A stretch of 64,000 bases of DNA from Sphaerisporangium fuscum (GTDB lineage Bacteria; Actinomycetota; Actinomycetes; Streptosporangiales; Streptosporangiaceae): positions 186,001-250,000 of the forward strand of contig NZ_JAHDTF010000001.1 of the NCBI RefSeq assembly GCF_018531465.1, given 5' to 3'. A program made the translations under genes and the position numbers. How positions within the stretch are numbered: position 1 is the stretch's first letter; the number at the start of each line of letters is the position of its first letter. The notes below the pieces were generated by a model, which worked only from the letters and a program-made list of their open reading frames with translations, was not told the origin of the DNA and ran no database searches. This document shows, piece by piece, positions 42,721-51,441 of this stretch.

Positions 42721-43725
42721 TCAGCCTCCCAGCACTCGGCGCAGCCAGCGCGTGCGCGCGTTCTTGGCGTCCTGCGAGATCGCCGCCTGCGGGGCGAAGC
42801 CGTCGAACCCGTGGTACCCGCCGGGCCACACGTGCAGCTCGGCCTGGCCGCCCGCCTGCCAGATGCGGGAGGCGTACGTCACGTCCTCGTCCCGGAACGT
42901 CTCGGCGGAGCCGACGTCGACGAACGCCGGGGGCAGCCCGGACAGGTCCGCCGCCCGGGCCGGCGCGGCGTACGGGGAGACGTCCGGCCCGCCCCGCAGC
43001 TCGCCGAGCAGGGCCGTCCACCCGGTCTCGTTGGCCGTGCGGTCCCAGACCCCGCGGCCCGCCATCTGGATGCTGGACGGCGTGTCGTTGCGGTCGTCCA
43101 GCATGGGACATATCAGCATCTGCCCGATCAGCGCGGGACCGCCCCGGTCGCGCGCCATCAGCGCCACCGCCGCCGCGAGGCCACCCCCCGCGCTGGCCCC
43201 GACAACGAGGACGCGCTCGCGGTCGACGCCCAGTTCCTCGGCGTGCTCCGCCGTCCAGACCAGTCCCGCGTAGCAGTCCTCCACGGGAGCGGGATGGGGG
43301 TTCTCGGGCGCCAGCCGGTACTCAACGGAGACCACGACGAGCTGGAACTCCTGCGCCACGTCGAGAAGGTCGTCGAGCCCGGTGCGGTTGTCACCGAGGA
43401 TCATCCCGCCGCCGTGGATCACGTACAGCGCGGCGAGCGGCGTGGCGGCGGCCGCGGGACGGCAGATGAGCAGCGAGATGTCGGGCGCTCCCGCCGGGCC
43501 GGGCACGAGGCGTTCCTCGACGTCGAACGCGCCGCCACGGCCGAGCTGCTCGTTCGACACGGCCGGCGCCTGCCGGAGATGTTCCCGCATCTGCGGGATC
43601 ATCTCCGGCAGGAACGCGGGCGGGAGCTGCATCATCTCCAGGGCGGCGGCCAGCTCCGCGTCGAACGGCGGCGGCGGTCCGACCCGGTCGGACTGTGGAA
43701 CGGACGGTTCTGAGGTGGTCGTCAT
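42721..43725 (-). CDS. Alpha/beta hydrolase, hormone-sensitive-lipase family esterase
   Basis: 334-aa cytosolic esterase. The HSL motif is HGGGMILGD (oxyanion hole); nucleophile elbow GASAGG; acid Asp probably in the DVGSAETFRDED stretch; catalytic His in GGYHGFDG. N-terminal cap region about 1-85. The frame is open to 43962, but GGGAGAG before the ATG at 43725 fixes the start. A very strong hairpin lies 85 bp upstream. Substrate is probably a short acyl ester. Confidence 0.9.
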   Translation of the reverse strand: MTTTSEPSVPQSDRVGPPPPFDAELAAALEMMQLPPAFLPEMIPQMREHLRQAPAVSNEQLGRGGAFDVEERLVPGPAGAPDISLLICRPAAAATPLAALYVIHGGGMILGDNRTGLDDLLDVAQEFQLVVVSVEYRLAPENPHPAPVEDCYAGLVWTAEHAEELGVDRERVLVVGASAGGGLAAAVALMARDRGGPALIGQMLICPMLDDRNDTPSSIQMAGRGVWDRTANETGWTALLGELRGGPDVSPYAAPARAADLSGLPPAFVDVGSAETFRDEDVTYASRIWQAGGQAELHVWPGGYHGFDGFAPQAAISQDAKNARTRWLRRVLGG

Positions 43726-43809
43726 CGGCTCTCCCAGCATCGGGCTACCAAAGGTGACCGGTCCCGCCGACCGTAACAACACCGGCACCCCCGACAACAG
43801 CGCCACACG

Positions 43810-43845
43810 GCGGCCCCTACCCGCCAACTGGCGGGTAGGGGCCGC
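43810..43845. repeat. Perfect 16-bp hairpin upstream of the esterase
   Basis: Perfect inverted repeat, left arm 43810-43825 and right arm 43830-43845, loop AACT. The core reads CTACCCGCC / GGCGGGTAG. No T-run is present. It may terminate transcription arriving from either side, or form a leader structure in the esterase mRNA. Confidence 0.75.
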
Positions 43846-43911
43846 ACCGGCCGGGATGATTCGTCCACCCGGCCTGGCCGGGGCCCCGATACGGTGATCA
43901 TCGGGCCATGG

Positions 43912-44202
43912 CTCGTCGGGAACCCTACGTCTCAGCGGCCGGCCTGCCCTCCGCTTCCACATCGATGCCCTCCTCCCCGGCGGCAGGGATCTGGTGGCCG
44001 CGGCCGGTGAGGTGGGGGACGCGGCTCAGATGACGAGGCCTCGCCCACCCGGCTCAGGTGGCTGATCCGCTTGGAAGGCGGCCTGATCCGCGAGATGTGG
44101 ACGTATCGCAACACCGGCAACCAACGCGAGGCCGACATCCAGCAGCCTCGCCCAGTGGTGTTCACACAAACGGCCGATCAAATACATTGCGTTACGACAT
44201 GA
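43912..44202 (+). pseudogene. Possible frameshifted remnant of a small NTF2/SnoaL-like gene
   Basis: No intact gene fits this part of the 484-bp gap 43726-44209. In one frame the DNA reads like coding sequence (RPALRFHIDALLPGG, then VAAAGEVGDAAQ). About one third of the way on, the similarity continues in another frame as RLRWLIRLEGGLIREMWTYR, stopping at TGA 44200-44202. The late segment resembles the final strand of SnoaL/NTF2-like proteins. This looks like a gene damaged by indels, but short length makes it tentative. Confidence 0.3.
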
Positions 44203-44209
44203 TTACCTT

Positions 44210-44776
44210 GTGCATCCTGTCGAATCACCCTTGGCCGGTTTCATCGATGAGTCGATACATACCGACGCACAGCTGTACGCCGTCGGCCTGGTGCTGGCCC
44301 ACCCCGCTCTCGCGGAAGAGGTCAGGAAGCGGCTGTGCGCGGTCATACCTAGCGCTCGCGCCCCCCACTGGTCCCAGGAGGACGCCCCGACCCGCGCCGC
44401 GTTGATTCAGGAGATCGCGTCTCTGCCGATCTCGGCTCGCGTGTACGGCTGCCGCTTTGAGCGCCCCAAGCGCAAGGAGGCCGCTCGCGCCCGAGCTCTC
44501 ACTTGGCTGATACAGCAGTTGCCCGGCGGGACGCGGTGGATCGTGCTGACAGAGCGCGAAATGAACCAGGATCGGCATGATCGCAGGGTCCTCGGCGGCC
44601 TGGCAGGACGACCCCCTCGCTTCGAGTACAGCCATGCCCCGTCGGCCAAGGAACCACTTCTCTGGGTGGCGGATGTCGTCGTCAGCAGCACGGCCAAGGC
44701 GCTGGCCCTTGGTGAGGAGCCGAGCAGAGTGGGACTGGGCTCAACGCTCTCATACGTCGGCTGCGAGCCCACATGA
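44210..44776 (+). CDS. DUF3800-like (RNase H-fold) hypothetical protein
   Basis: 188-aa protein opening with an acidic strand motif (GFIDESIHTDAQLYAVGLVL) and containing a later acidic helix (LLWVADVVVSSTAKAL), the pattern of DUF3800 RNase-H-like proteins, though shorter than typical. No signal peptide. The start is a GTG; no RBS is visible. Codon use is less G/C-biased than the neighbours and the upstream 60 bp are AT-rich. Together with the adjacent gene remnant this hints at acquired DNA. Function unknown; many DUF3800 genes occur in mobile or defence contexts. Confidence 0.6.
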   Translation: MHPVESPLAGFIDESIHTDAQLYAVGLVLAHPALAEEVRKRLCAVIPSARAPHWSQEDAPTRAALIQEIASLPISARVYGCRFERPKRKEAARARALTWLIQQLPGGTRWIVLTEREMNQDRHDRRVLGGLAGRPPRFEYSHAPSAKEPLLWVADVVVSSTAKALALGEEPSRVGLGSTLSYVGCEPT

Positions 44777-44791
44777 CCAATGAACGCGAAA

Positions 44792-44823
44792 GCCGGGCCA
44801 CCTCCTGCGGAGGTTAACCCGGC
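44792..44823. terminator. Imperfect hairpin after the DUF3800-like gene
   Basis: GCCGGG/CCCGGC outer and CCTCC/GGAGG inner pairings with a small internal bulge and a TGC loop, 15 bp past the stop at 44776. The following 130 bp up to the acyl-CoA ligase (ends 44959) hold no gene. Confidence 0.55.
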
Positions 44824-44958
44824 CTCACTTCATAACCCGGAGTGGGTCATGCATCACCAATCGTAATCAGAGCCTGCCCTTTGTCAAGCCACTATCGCGA
44901 CCGACCTGACCTCATCCCTCCTGAAGCACGGTCCCAGGAAGGAGCAGGCCGGCGACTC

Positions 44959-46545
44959 CTATGAAGCGGCCTGGGCGGTGGCCTTGGCCCAGCGGTAGTC
45001 GGCCTTGCCTGCCGGGGAGCGGACCATCTGGTCGACGAAGGCGTACGTGCGGGGCACCTTGTAGCCCGACAGCCTCGCCCGGCAGTGAGCGTCGAGTTCC
45101 TCGGCCGTCAACCGGACGCCCTCGCGGGGCTCGACGACGGCGGCGACCCGGTGGCCCCAGCGCTCGTCCGGGACGCCGGTGACGACGGCGTCGAACACCG
45201 CCGGGTGGCCCTTGAGCACGGCCTCGATCTCTTCGGGGAAGACCTTCTCGCCCCCGCTGTTGATGCACTGCGAGCCGCGCCCGAAGACCAGGATGGTGCC
45301 GTCCTCCTCGACCCGGGCGAGGTCGCCGGTGAGCAGCCAGCGGGTCCCCTCGGCGTCGGTGACGAAGGTCCTGGCGGTCTTGCCGGGGTCGTTGTAGTAG
45401 CCGAAGGCGATGGTGCCCGTCTTGGCGACGGTGCCGATCTCGCCGGAGCCCGGCTTGACCGGCTCCAGCGCGTCGTTGAGGACGGCGAGCGTCGCGGTCG
45501 CGTTCGGCTGGTATTTCAGCCCCGCCTCGGGCGAGGAGCCGGCGACCGCCGAGGCGGTGTAGCCGGACTCGGTGGACCCGAAGCTGTCCATGATCATCAC
45601 ATTGGGCAGCAGCTCCTGCAACCGGTCGCGCACCGCCCCGGTCAGGATGGCCCCCGTCGAGCTCACCACCAGCAGCGACGGCAGGTCGTACGCCCCGGTG
45701 GCGATCTCGTCGGCCAGCGGGCGGGCCATCGCGTCGCCGGTGATGTTGATGGTGAGCACCTTTTCGCGTTCGATGGCGCGCAGCACCTCGGCCGCGTCGA
45801 ACTTCGGCACGTACACGACGGTCGCGCCCATCCACCACGCGATCCAGGTGGCCATCTGCGCGGCGCCGTGCATCAGCGGCGCGACGGGCATCATCACCAT
45901 CGGCCCGGAGTTCCTGGCCGCCTCGATCACCTGGCCGGGCTCGCGGTGCGGCTCGCCGTACGGGTTCCCGCCGCCGAACCCCATGAACAGGTCCTCGCTG
46001 CGCCACATGACACCCTTCGGCATGCCGGTGGTGCCGCCGGTGTAGATGATGTAGACGTCGTCCCCCGAACGCTCGGGGAAGCCGTCGCGCCCGGCGGAGC
46101 GGCCGGCGAGCGCCTCGCCGTACGGCACGGCTCCCTCGACGCGCGACGGCCCGCCCACCGCGACCAGCGTCGCCAGCTTGGGGCATCGCGGCGCGGTGGC
46201 GGCCACCCGGTCGTCGAACTCCACGTCGTACAGCAGGGCGACGATGTCGGAGTCGGTGTACAGGTACAGCAGCTCGGCCTCGACGTACCGGTAGTTGACG
46301 TTGACCGGCACCGCCCTGATCTTCAACGCGGCGAGCAGCCCGGCGATGTACTCGATGCCGTTGTACAGCTGGATGCCGACGTGCTGCCCGGCCCGCACGC
46401 CCCTCTCCAGCAGGAAGTGGGCCAGCCGGTTGGCGTGCCCGTCCAGCTCGGCGTAGGTCATGCGCGTGTCCCCGCAGACCACGGCCACGCGGTCCCCGAT
46501 CGCGTCGGCCAACCCCTCGAACAGATCAGCGTGGTTGAACTCCAT
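44959..46545 (-). CDS. fadD19: FadD19-like steroid/fatty acyl-CoA ligase
   Basis: 528-aa ANL-superfamily ligase activating a carboxylate to its CoA thioester via an acyl-adenylate. P-loop IYTGGTTGMPKGVMW, A5 SFGSTESGY, A7 TGDLARVEEDG, A8 GRGSQCINSGGEKVFPEEIE and the A10 Lys in SPAGKADYRWAK. Overall wording closely tracks mycobacterial FadD19 (for example VNVNYRYVEAEL, TGDAMARPLADE), which activates C24-branched cholesterol side chains. Last gene of a minus-strand cluster with two Ltp/SCPx-like proteins, a DUF35 protein and another ligase, paralleling Rv3515c-Rv3523. It could instead act on other branched acids. Confidence 0.82.
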   Translation of the reverse strand: MEFNHADLFEGLADAIGDRVAVVCGDTRMTYAELDGHANRLAHFLLERGVRAGQHVGIQLYNGIEYIAGLLAALKIRAVPVNVNYRYVEAELLYLYTDSDIVALLYDVEFDDRVAATAPRCPKLATLVAVGGPSRVEGAVPYGEALAGRSAGRDGFPERSGDDVYIIYTGGTTGMPKGVMWRSEDLFMGFGGGNPYGEPHREPGQVIEAARNSGPMVMMPVAPLMHGAAQMATWIAWWMGATVVYVPKFDAAEVLRAIEREKVLTINITGDAMARPLADEIATGAYDLPSLLVVSSTGAILTGAVRDRLQELLPNVMIMDSFGSTESGYTASAVAGSSPEAGLKYQPNATATLAVLNDALEPVKPGSGEIGTVAKTGTIAFGYYNDPGKTARTFVTDAEGTRWLLTGDLARVEEDGTILVFGRGSQCINSGGEKVFPEEIEAVLKGHPAVFDAVVTGVPDERWGHRVAAVVEPREGVRLTAEELDAHCRARLSGYKVPRTYAFVDQMVRSPAGKADYRWAKATAQAAS

Positions 46546-46575
46546 CGGGGACTCCCCCTTATAAGTCGCGGGTCC

Positions 46576-47724
46576 TCATGGCTTCTCGCTCCCGACGATC
46601 CACATCGCGAAGAACTGGGCGCCGCCGCCGTAGGCGTGGCCGAGGGCACGCCGCGCGCCGTCCACCTGGTGTTCGCCGGCGAGGCCTCTGACCTGCAGGG
46701 CCGCCTCGGCGAAGCGGATGAGCCCGGACGCGCCGATCGGGTTGGAGCTGAGCACTCCGCCGGAGGCGTTCCAGGGGATGTCGCCGTCCAGCGCGGTGGC
46801 GCCGGACTCGGTGAGCTTCCAGCCCTCGCCCTCCCCGGCGAAGCCGAGGTTCTCCAGCCACATCGGCTCGTACCAGGAGAACGGCACGTACACCTCGGCG
46901 ACGTCGATCTCACGCCGCGGGTCGGTGACGCCGGCCTGCCGGTAGACGTCGGCGACGCAGTCCTTGCCGGCCTGCGGGTTCACCATGTCGCGCCCGGCCC
47001 GGAAGATGGGCTCGGACCGCATGGCCGTCCCGTGGACCCAGGCCGGGGTGCCGGTCACCTTGTCCTCGGCGGCCAGCACCATCGCGCACGCGCCGTCGGA
47101 CGACGGGCAGGTCTCCAGGTAGCGGATGGGCTCCCACAGCATCGGCGTCGACTCGACCATCGCGCGGCTGATGCCCGGGATCCTCAGGTGCGCGTACGGG
47201 TTCTTCAGCGCGTTCTGCCGGTCCTTGACGGCGACGAGCGTGCCGATGTGGTCGGGCGCGCCGGACCGGCGGATGTACTCGCGGATGTGCGGCGCGAAGT
47301 AGCCTCCCGCGCCGACGACCAGCGAGGCGTTGAACGGCAGGTGGGTGGACAGCGCCCAGGTGGCGTTCGACTCCGACTGCTTCTCGAACGCGACGACGAG
47401 CACCCGGTCGTGCACCCCGCCCTGGATGAGCGACGCGCCGACCAGCCCGGTGGACCCGCCGACGCTGCCCGCCGTGTGCACGCGCATCATCGGCTTGCCC
47501 GCCGCGCCGAGGGCGTCGGCGAGGTAGGCCTCGGGCATCATCACGCCCTCGAACAGGTCGGGCGCCTTGCCGATGACGACGGCGTCGATGTCCTTGAACG
47601 TCAGCCCGGCGTCCTCCAGGGCGCGCAGCGCGGCCTCGCGGACGAGGCCGGCGATCGAGACGTCGTGCCGCTTGGTCTGGTACCTGGTCTGGCCGACCCC
47701 GATGACGGCGCAGCGGTTGCCCAT
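46576..47724 (-). CDS. SCPx/lipid-transfer thiolase-like protein (Ltp3-like)
   Basis: 382-aa thiolase-fold protein. The position of the usual nucleophilic Cys is HTAGSVGGSTG without Cys, while the C-terminal NASGGVLSSNPIGASG loop is thiolase-like. Proteins of this type (mycobacterial Ltp3/Ltp4, Ltp2) act as aldolases or thiolases in steroid side-chain cleavage together with DUF35 partners. A complete reading frame with ATG at 47724; only 2 bp separate it from the preceding Ltp gene. Similar length to Rv3523. Catalysis as a retroaldolase is the likeliest reading. Confidence 0.8.
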   Translation of the reverse strand: MGNRCAVIGVGQTRYQTKRHDVSIAGLVREAALRALEDAGLTFKDIDAVVIGKAPDLFEGVMMPEAYLADALGAAGKPMMRVHTAGSVGGSTGLVGASLIQGGVHDRVLVVAFEKQSESNATWALSTHLPFNASLVVGAGGYFAPHIREYIRRSGAPDHIGTLVAVKDRQNALKNPYAHLRIPGISRAMVESTPMLWEPIRYLETCPSSDGACAMVLAAEDKVTGTPAWVHGTAMRSEPIFRAGRDMVNPQAGKDCVADVYRQAGVTDPRREIDVAEVYVPFSWYEPMWLENLGFAGEGEGWKLTESGATALDGDIPWNASGGVLSSNPIGASGLIRFAEAALQVRGLAGEHQVDGARRALGHAYGGGAQFFAMWIVGSEKP

Positions 47725-47726
47725 GG

Positions 47727-48746
47727 TCAGGCCTCCATGACGGTGACGAGGTTGTGCTGGAGGCAGGGGCCCGACGCCGCGTGGCCGACGGTGCGGCCCG
47801 CGCGGCCGTCGAGGACGCGCTGGGCGGCCTCCCCGATGCGGATCAGGCCGGTGGCCATGACCGGGTTGGCGGCGAGCGGCCCGCCGGAGGGGTTGACGAC
47901 CGTGGCGCCGGTCAGGCCGAGCGCCTCCCGCAGGATGAGCTCCTCGTGGCTGAACTGGGCGTGCAGCTCGGCGACCTCGACTGGACCCTTGTCGACCCCC
48001 GCCGCTCGTGCGGCCTCGGCGGCGGAGGCCGACCGGGCGAGATCGCGCATACCCAGATAGTGGGGTTCTATGCGGTGGGCGATGCCCGTGATCCACGCGG
48101 GCCGTTCGGCCAGCTCTCTCGCCGCGTCGCCGGCCGCGAGGACGACGGCGGCGGCCCCGTCGGTGACGGGCGCGACGTCCATCGGGCGCAGCGGCTGGAC
48201 CTCGGGTTCCTCGTCGCCGGGTTCGGGCAGGTCGAGGGCGTAGGGGTTGGCCCGGCCGTCGGCGCGGCTGCGTCGTACGATCTCCCGCAGCGCCGCCGGG
48301 TCGGCGCCGAGGGCGCTCGCCTGGAGGGCGGCGAACGACACCTGGTCGAGGCCGAGCGGCACCAGGTAGTACGGGTCGAGCTGCAGCGTCATGATCTCCC
48401 GCAGGTCGCCCTGTGACGACTTGCCGAAGCCGTAGACGAGCGCGGTGTCGACGTCGCCGTGCTGCAGGCGCACCCACGCCTCGTACAGGGCCCAGGCGGC
48501 GTCCATCTCGACGTGGCTCTCGGAGATGGGCGGCCAGGCGCCGATGGCGTCGAGCGCGGAGACGAACGAGAACGGCGCTCCGGCGAGGTAGTCGCAGCTT
48601 CCCGAGCAGGTGAAGCCGAAGCGTGACAGCCCGGTGCGCTCCTTGACCTCGTGGATGATCGGCGAGATCAGCTCGGGCTCGGTCAGGCCTTCGTCGTGGC
48701 CGGTGTGCCGGGTCTGGGCGAACGCGACGACAGCTACCTCACGCAC
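47727..48746 (-). CDS. SCPx/lipid-transfer thiolase-like protein (Ltp4-like)
   Basis: 339-aa thiolase-superfamily protein resembling Rv3522. GTG start behind GAGGGGG. Visible: FTCSGSCDYLAGAPFSFVSA (Cys at or near the nucleophile region), TDGAAAVVLAA, and a C-terminal VVNPSGGPLAANPVMATG loop, GHAASGPCLQHN. It lies between the DUF35 gene and the Ltp3-like gene with gaps of 13 and 2 bp. Paired thiolase-like subunits plus DUF35 suggest one complex working on the CoA thioester made by the flanking ligases. Confidence 0.8.
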   Translation of the reverse strand: MREVAVVAFAQTRHTGHDEGLTEPELISPIIHEVKERTGLSRFGFTCSGSCDYLAGAPFSFVSALDAIGAWPPISESHVEMDAAWALYEAWVRLQHGDVDTALVYGFGKSSQGDLREIMTLQLDPYYLVPLGLDQVSFAALQASALGADPAALREIVRRSRADGRANPYALDLPEPGDEEPEVQPLRPMDVAPVTDGAAAVVLAAGDAARELAERPAWITGIAHRIEPHYLGMRDLARSASAAEAARAAGVDKGPVEVAELHAQFSHEELILREALGLTGATVVNPSGGPLAANPVMATGLIRIGEAAQRVLDGRAGRTVGHAASGPCLQHNLVTVMEA

Positions 48747-48759
48747 GGCGCGGGCCCCC

Positions 48760-49662
48760 TCAAAGCTCGGCGTCCGGCTCGCCGGTGGGGGCGAACCACT
48801 TGATGTTGCTCATGGACAGGGTGCGCTCCCCCGGGGGCAGCCAGACGGCCCTGACCCGCATGCCCTGGCGCACCTCGTGCGCGGGGACGTCGCCCAGCAG
48901 GGCGATCATCGGGACGTCGGCGCCGTCGAGGAGGATGTACGCCGAGACGAACGGCACCTCGGGGGCGCGGGGGTCGGGCAGGTTGTTGATGGCGAAGGTG
49001 GTGACGGTGCCGGTGCCGGGCAGCGTCATCTCCTCCTCGATGACCGAGCCGCACGCCGGGCAGGACGTCCGGTAGGGCACGTACACCTTGTCGCACCGGG
49101 CGCAGCGCCCGGCGAGGAAGACGCCGTCGCGGATGCCTTCGAGGAACCGGGCGAGCGAACGGCCGGGCTGGATGCGGTACTCCGCGCGGATATGGGAGAC
49201 CATCGAGGTGACCTCAGGCGCGAAGTAGGCGATGTCGGTGATGTCGCCCACCCGTTCCGCCTCGGGCTTGAACCGGGGACGTACGCGCAGCCCGGGACGC
49301 ATGGCCTTGACGTCGCCGGCGCCGACGGCGTGGACGAGCGAGGTGTCGGCGCCGTCAAGCTTGATGAGCGCCCACGCGAACGGCCGGTCGAGCGGGTGCC
49401 CCTTCCGCGGGGTGCTCACCCAGGCCCAGGTCACCACCGTCCCCGCCGGCCCCACCTCCACGTAGTCGCCGGTCACCGCCTCGCCGGTGTCCGGGTCGTA
49501 CTCCAGGGGCGGTACGAGCACGCGGCCCTGCGCCGTGCGCACGCCGACGATGCGGCCGTCGCGTAACTCCGTGAGGAAACGCCCGATCACCGGCCCGGTG
49601 GTACGCGTGTACCCGCCGGGGAACTCAAGGACGTGCTCGGCGACCAGGGGATCAGATGGCAC
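48760..49662 (-). CDS. DUF35 (zinc-ribbon/OB-fold) protein, two-domain
   Basis: 300-aa acyl-CoA-associated partner protein, resembling Rv3521. Two halves are visible: an N-terminal OB-like domain (GPVIGRFLTELRDGRIVGVR, GTVVTWAWVST) without the zinc cysteines, and a C-terminal DUF35 with rubredoxin-like zinc ribbon (CARCDKVYVPYRTSCPACG) and OB fold (GTGTVTTFAINN). The frame is open to 49689; the GTG at 49662 after GGGAGGG is preferred, giving an 11-bp overlap with the upstream ligase gene. DUF35 proteins form complexes with Ltp-type thiolases and hydratases in steroid degradation. Confidence 0.85.
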   Translation of the reverse strand: MPSDPLVAEHVLEFPGGYTRTTGPVIGRFLTELRDGRIVGVRTAQGRVLVPPLEYDPDTGEAVTGDYVEVGPAGTVVTWAWVSTPRKGHPLDRPFAWALIKLDGADTSLVHAVGAGDVKAMRPGLRVRPRFKPEAERVGDITDIAYFAPEVTSMVSHIRAEYRIQPGRSLARFLEGIRDGVFLAGRCARCDKVYVPYRTSCPACGSVIEEEMTLPGTGTVTTFAINNLPDPRAPEVPFVSAYILLDGADVPMIALLGDVPAHEVRQGMRVRAVWLPPGERTLSMSNIKWFAPTGEPDAEL

Positions 49663-51196
49663 GATCGCGGCCCTCCCAGTAGGGGTCACGGAGTTTGCGC
49701 TTGAGGAGCTTGCCGTTCGGCTCGCGGGGCATCTCGGCGATGAAGTCGATCGAGCGGGGCCACTTCATCTTGGCCAGGCGGCCTTCGAGCGACCGCAGGA
49801 TCTCCTCGGCCAGCTCGGGCCCCGGGGTGGCGCCCGGTGTGGGCTCGACGACGGCCTTGATCTGCTCGCCCCACTCGTCGTCCGGGATGCCGAAGACGGC
49901 CACGTCGGCGACCTTGGGGTGGATCATCAGCTCGTTCTCGATCTCGGCCGGGTAGATGTTCGCGCCCCCCGAGATGATCATGTCGGCCTTGCGGTCGCAG
50001 AGGTAGAGGAAGCCCTCCTCGTCGAGGTAGCCGATGTCGCCGACCGTGAAGTGGTCGCGCAGGCGGTTCTCCTCGGTCTTGGCGGGGTCGCCCTTGTACT
50101 CGAAGCGGACGCCGGCCATCTTCATGTAGACCGTGCCGGGGGTGCCTGCGGGGACGGGCTCGCGGTCGTCGTCCACGATGAGCAGCTCACTGATCGGCCA
50201 GGCCTTGCCGACCGTGCCGGGGTGCTTCTTCCAGTCCTCGGGAGTGGCGATGGTGCCGCCGCCCTCGGTCGCCGCGTAGTACTCGTAGATGCAGTCGCCC
50301 CACCACTGGAGCATCGCCCACTTGACGGGGACGGGGCAGGGCGCGGCCGCGTGGATCATCCACTTCAGGGAGGACAGGTCGTACTTGTGCTTCACCTCGT
50401 CGGGGAGGGCGAGTAATCGCTTGAAGTGCGTGGGCACCATGTGGGAGTTGGTCACCCGGTACTTCTCGCAGAGCCGCAGCGTCTCCTCGGCGTCCCACCT
50501 GTCCATGTAGACGAGCGTGTGTCCCATGTGCAGGGCCGTGCCGCCGAACTGGGTGACCGCCGTGTGGTAGTTCGGCGAGGTGACCAGGTGGGCGTTCGGC
50601 CGGCCCGGCGTGATGCCGAACAGCGAGAGCAGGAACGTCATCAGCTCGGCGGCGTCGTCGGGGTCGAGCCCGTTGAGCGGGCGCCTGACCCCCTTGGGCT
50701 TGCCCGTCGTCCCGGAGGTGTAGTGCATGGTGGCTCCGGCCGTGCGGTCGGACGGGAGCGTGCCGGGCTGTCCGACGGTGAGGTCGGAGACCGGGCGGAA
50801 GCCGTCGATCCGGCCGAAGGAGAACCTGCGGTCCGCCTCGATGGCCTCGGCGCCGCGCACGCCCTCGGCGGCGTACCGCTCGTGGACGAAGAACGCCCTG
50901 GCCTCGCTGTCGCCGACGATGTAGGCGATCTCGGGCCCGGTGAGGTGCCAGTTGACGGGGGTGTAGTACCAGCCGGCCTGCAGCGCGGCGAGGTACAGAG
51001 TGAGGCCGTCGACGCCGTTCGGGACCAGGCCGCAGAGGCCGTCGCCGGCCTTCAGGCCGAGCGCCCGCAGCCCGTGGACCAGCCGGTTGGCACGGGACAG
51101 GAGCTCGGCGGCCGTGTATTCGGTGCCGTCGGGGTCGACCGCCGCGATCCACTCGGGATCGGCCTGCGCGAGCCTCCAGAAGCCGAGCGAGCCCAT
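49652..51196 (-). CDS. Acyl-CoA synthetase (FadD family)
   Basis: 514-aa AMP-forming ligase, first gene of the minus-strand cluster. Motifs: MHYTSGTTGKPKGVRRPL (P-loop), YEYYAATEGGGT (A5), VGDIGYLDEEGFLYLCDRKA (A7/A8), SGGANIYPAEIENEL, and the A10 Lys in EPNGKLLKRKL. The upstream ATG at 51235 is less likely than the ATG at 51196, which has GGGAG spaced 5 nt. Specificity is unknown; co-location with DUF35/Ltp/FadD19-like genes suggests a steroid or branched fatty acid. Confidence 0.87.
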   Translation of the reverse strand: MGSLGFWRLAQADPEWIAAVDPDGTEYTAAELLSRANRLVHGLRALGLKAGDGLCGLVPNGVDGLTLYLAALQAGWYYTPVNWHLTGPEIAYIVGDSEARAFFVHERYAAEGVRGAEAIEADRRFSFGRIDGFRPVSDLTVGQPGTLPSDRTAGATMHYTSGTTGKPKGVRRPLNGLDPDDAAELMTFLLSLFGITPGRPNAHLVTSPNYHTAVTQFGGTALHMGHTLVYMDRWDAEETLRLCEKYRVTNSHMVPTHFKRLLALPDEVKHKYDLSSLKWMIHAAAPCPVPVKWAMLQWWGDCIYEYYAATEGGGTIATPEDWKKHPGTVGKAWPISELLIVDDDREPVPAGTPGTVYMKMAGVRFEYKGDPAKTEENRLRDHFTVGDIGYLDEEGFLYLCDRKADMIISGGANIYPAEIENELMIHPKVADVAVFGIPDDEWGEQIKAVVEPTPGATPGPELAEEILRSLEGRLAKMKWPRSIDFIAEMPREPNGKLLKRKLRDPYWEGRDRAI

Positions 51197-51311
51197 CGGC
51201 ACTCCCTTGTCAGGTTCCGCCGTGACATACCGCAACGTCCCCCGGACCCGCCGCAGTGAAGCACGTTATCGGTTTCCCGGCAAGGCCTGGCGCGTCGCGG
51301 GGTTCGCGAAC

Positions 51312-51325
51312 AAGAATCTGTTCTA
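51312..51325. promoter_or_regulatory. Degenerate TAGAAC-type box before the FadD cluster
   Basis: On the minus strand the sequence reads TAGAACAGATTCTT, close to the TAGAACnnGTTCTA form found at 58.5-59.8 kb but with two changes. It lies 116-129 bp upstream of the FadD start and within the fadD/echA19 divergent region. A KstR-like site is possible. Confidence 0.4.
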
Positions 51326-51363
51326 GTTCGCAAGCCGCAGACTAACCCGGCCGACGTGTACCG

Positions 51364-51377
51364 AGCAAGCGCTTGAT
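51364..51377. promoter_or_regulatory. KstR2-type palindrome AGCAAGCGCTTGAT
   Basis: Perfect CAAGCGCTTG core with flanks matching the KstR2 consensus as I know it (AnCAAGnnCTTGnT). It lies 65-78 bp upstream of echA19. Confidence 0.68.
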
Positions 51378-51407
51378 TTGAGCCACACGAGGACGTACGG
51401 CTAGCCT

Positions 51408-51421
51408 TGCAAGCGCTTGGT
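51408..51421. promoter_or_regulatory. Second CAAGCGCTTG palindrome upstream of echA19
   Basis: Same 10-bp core in TGCAAGCGCTTGGT, differing from the KstR2 consensus only in the first base. The centres of the two copies are 44 bp apart, about four helical turns. This copy lies next to the echA19 RBS (AGGAGGG at 51427-51433). Confidence 0.65.
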
Positions 51422-51441
51422 CATCTAGGAGGGTGTCGTCC

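Noticed and set aside
43908..44033. Short ATG frame of about 40 codons as a small gene
   Set aside because: The translation is Ser/Pro-rich without features and no RBS is present; the neighbouring frames look more like a damaged gene.
44777..44958. Possible small RNA or tRNA in the AT-richer gap
   Set aside because: I could not fold a cloverleaf or find a promoter; only an imperfect terminator-like hairpin is supported.
45085..48060. 991-codon plus-strand frame opposite the FadD19/Ltp genes
   Set aside because: Low-complexity shadow composition; the minus-strand genes have full family motifs.
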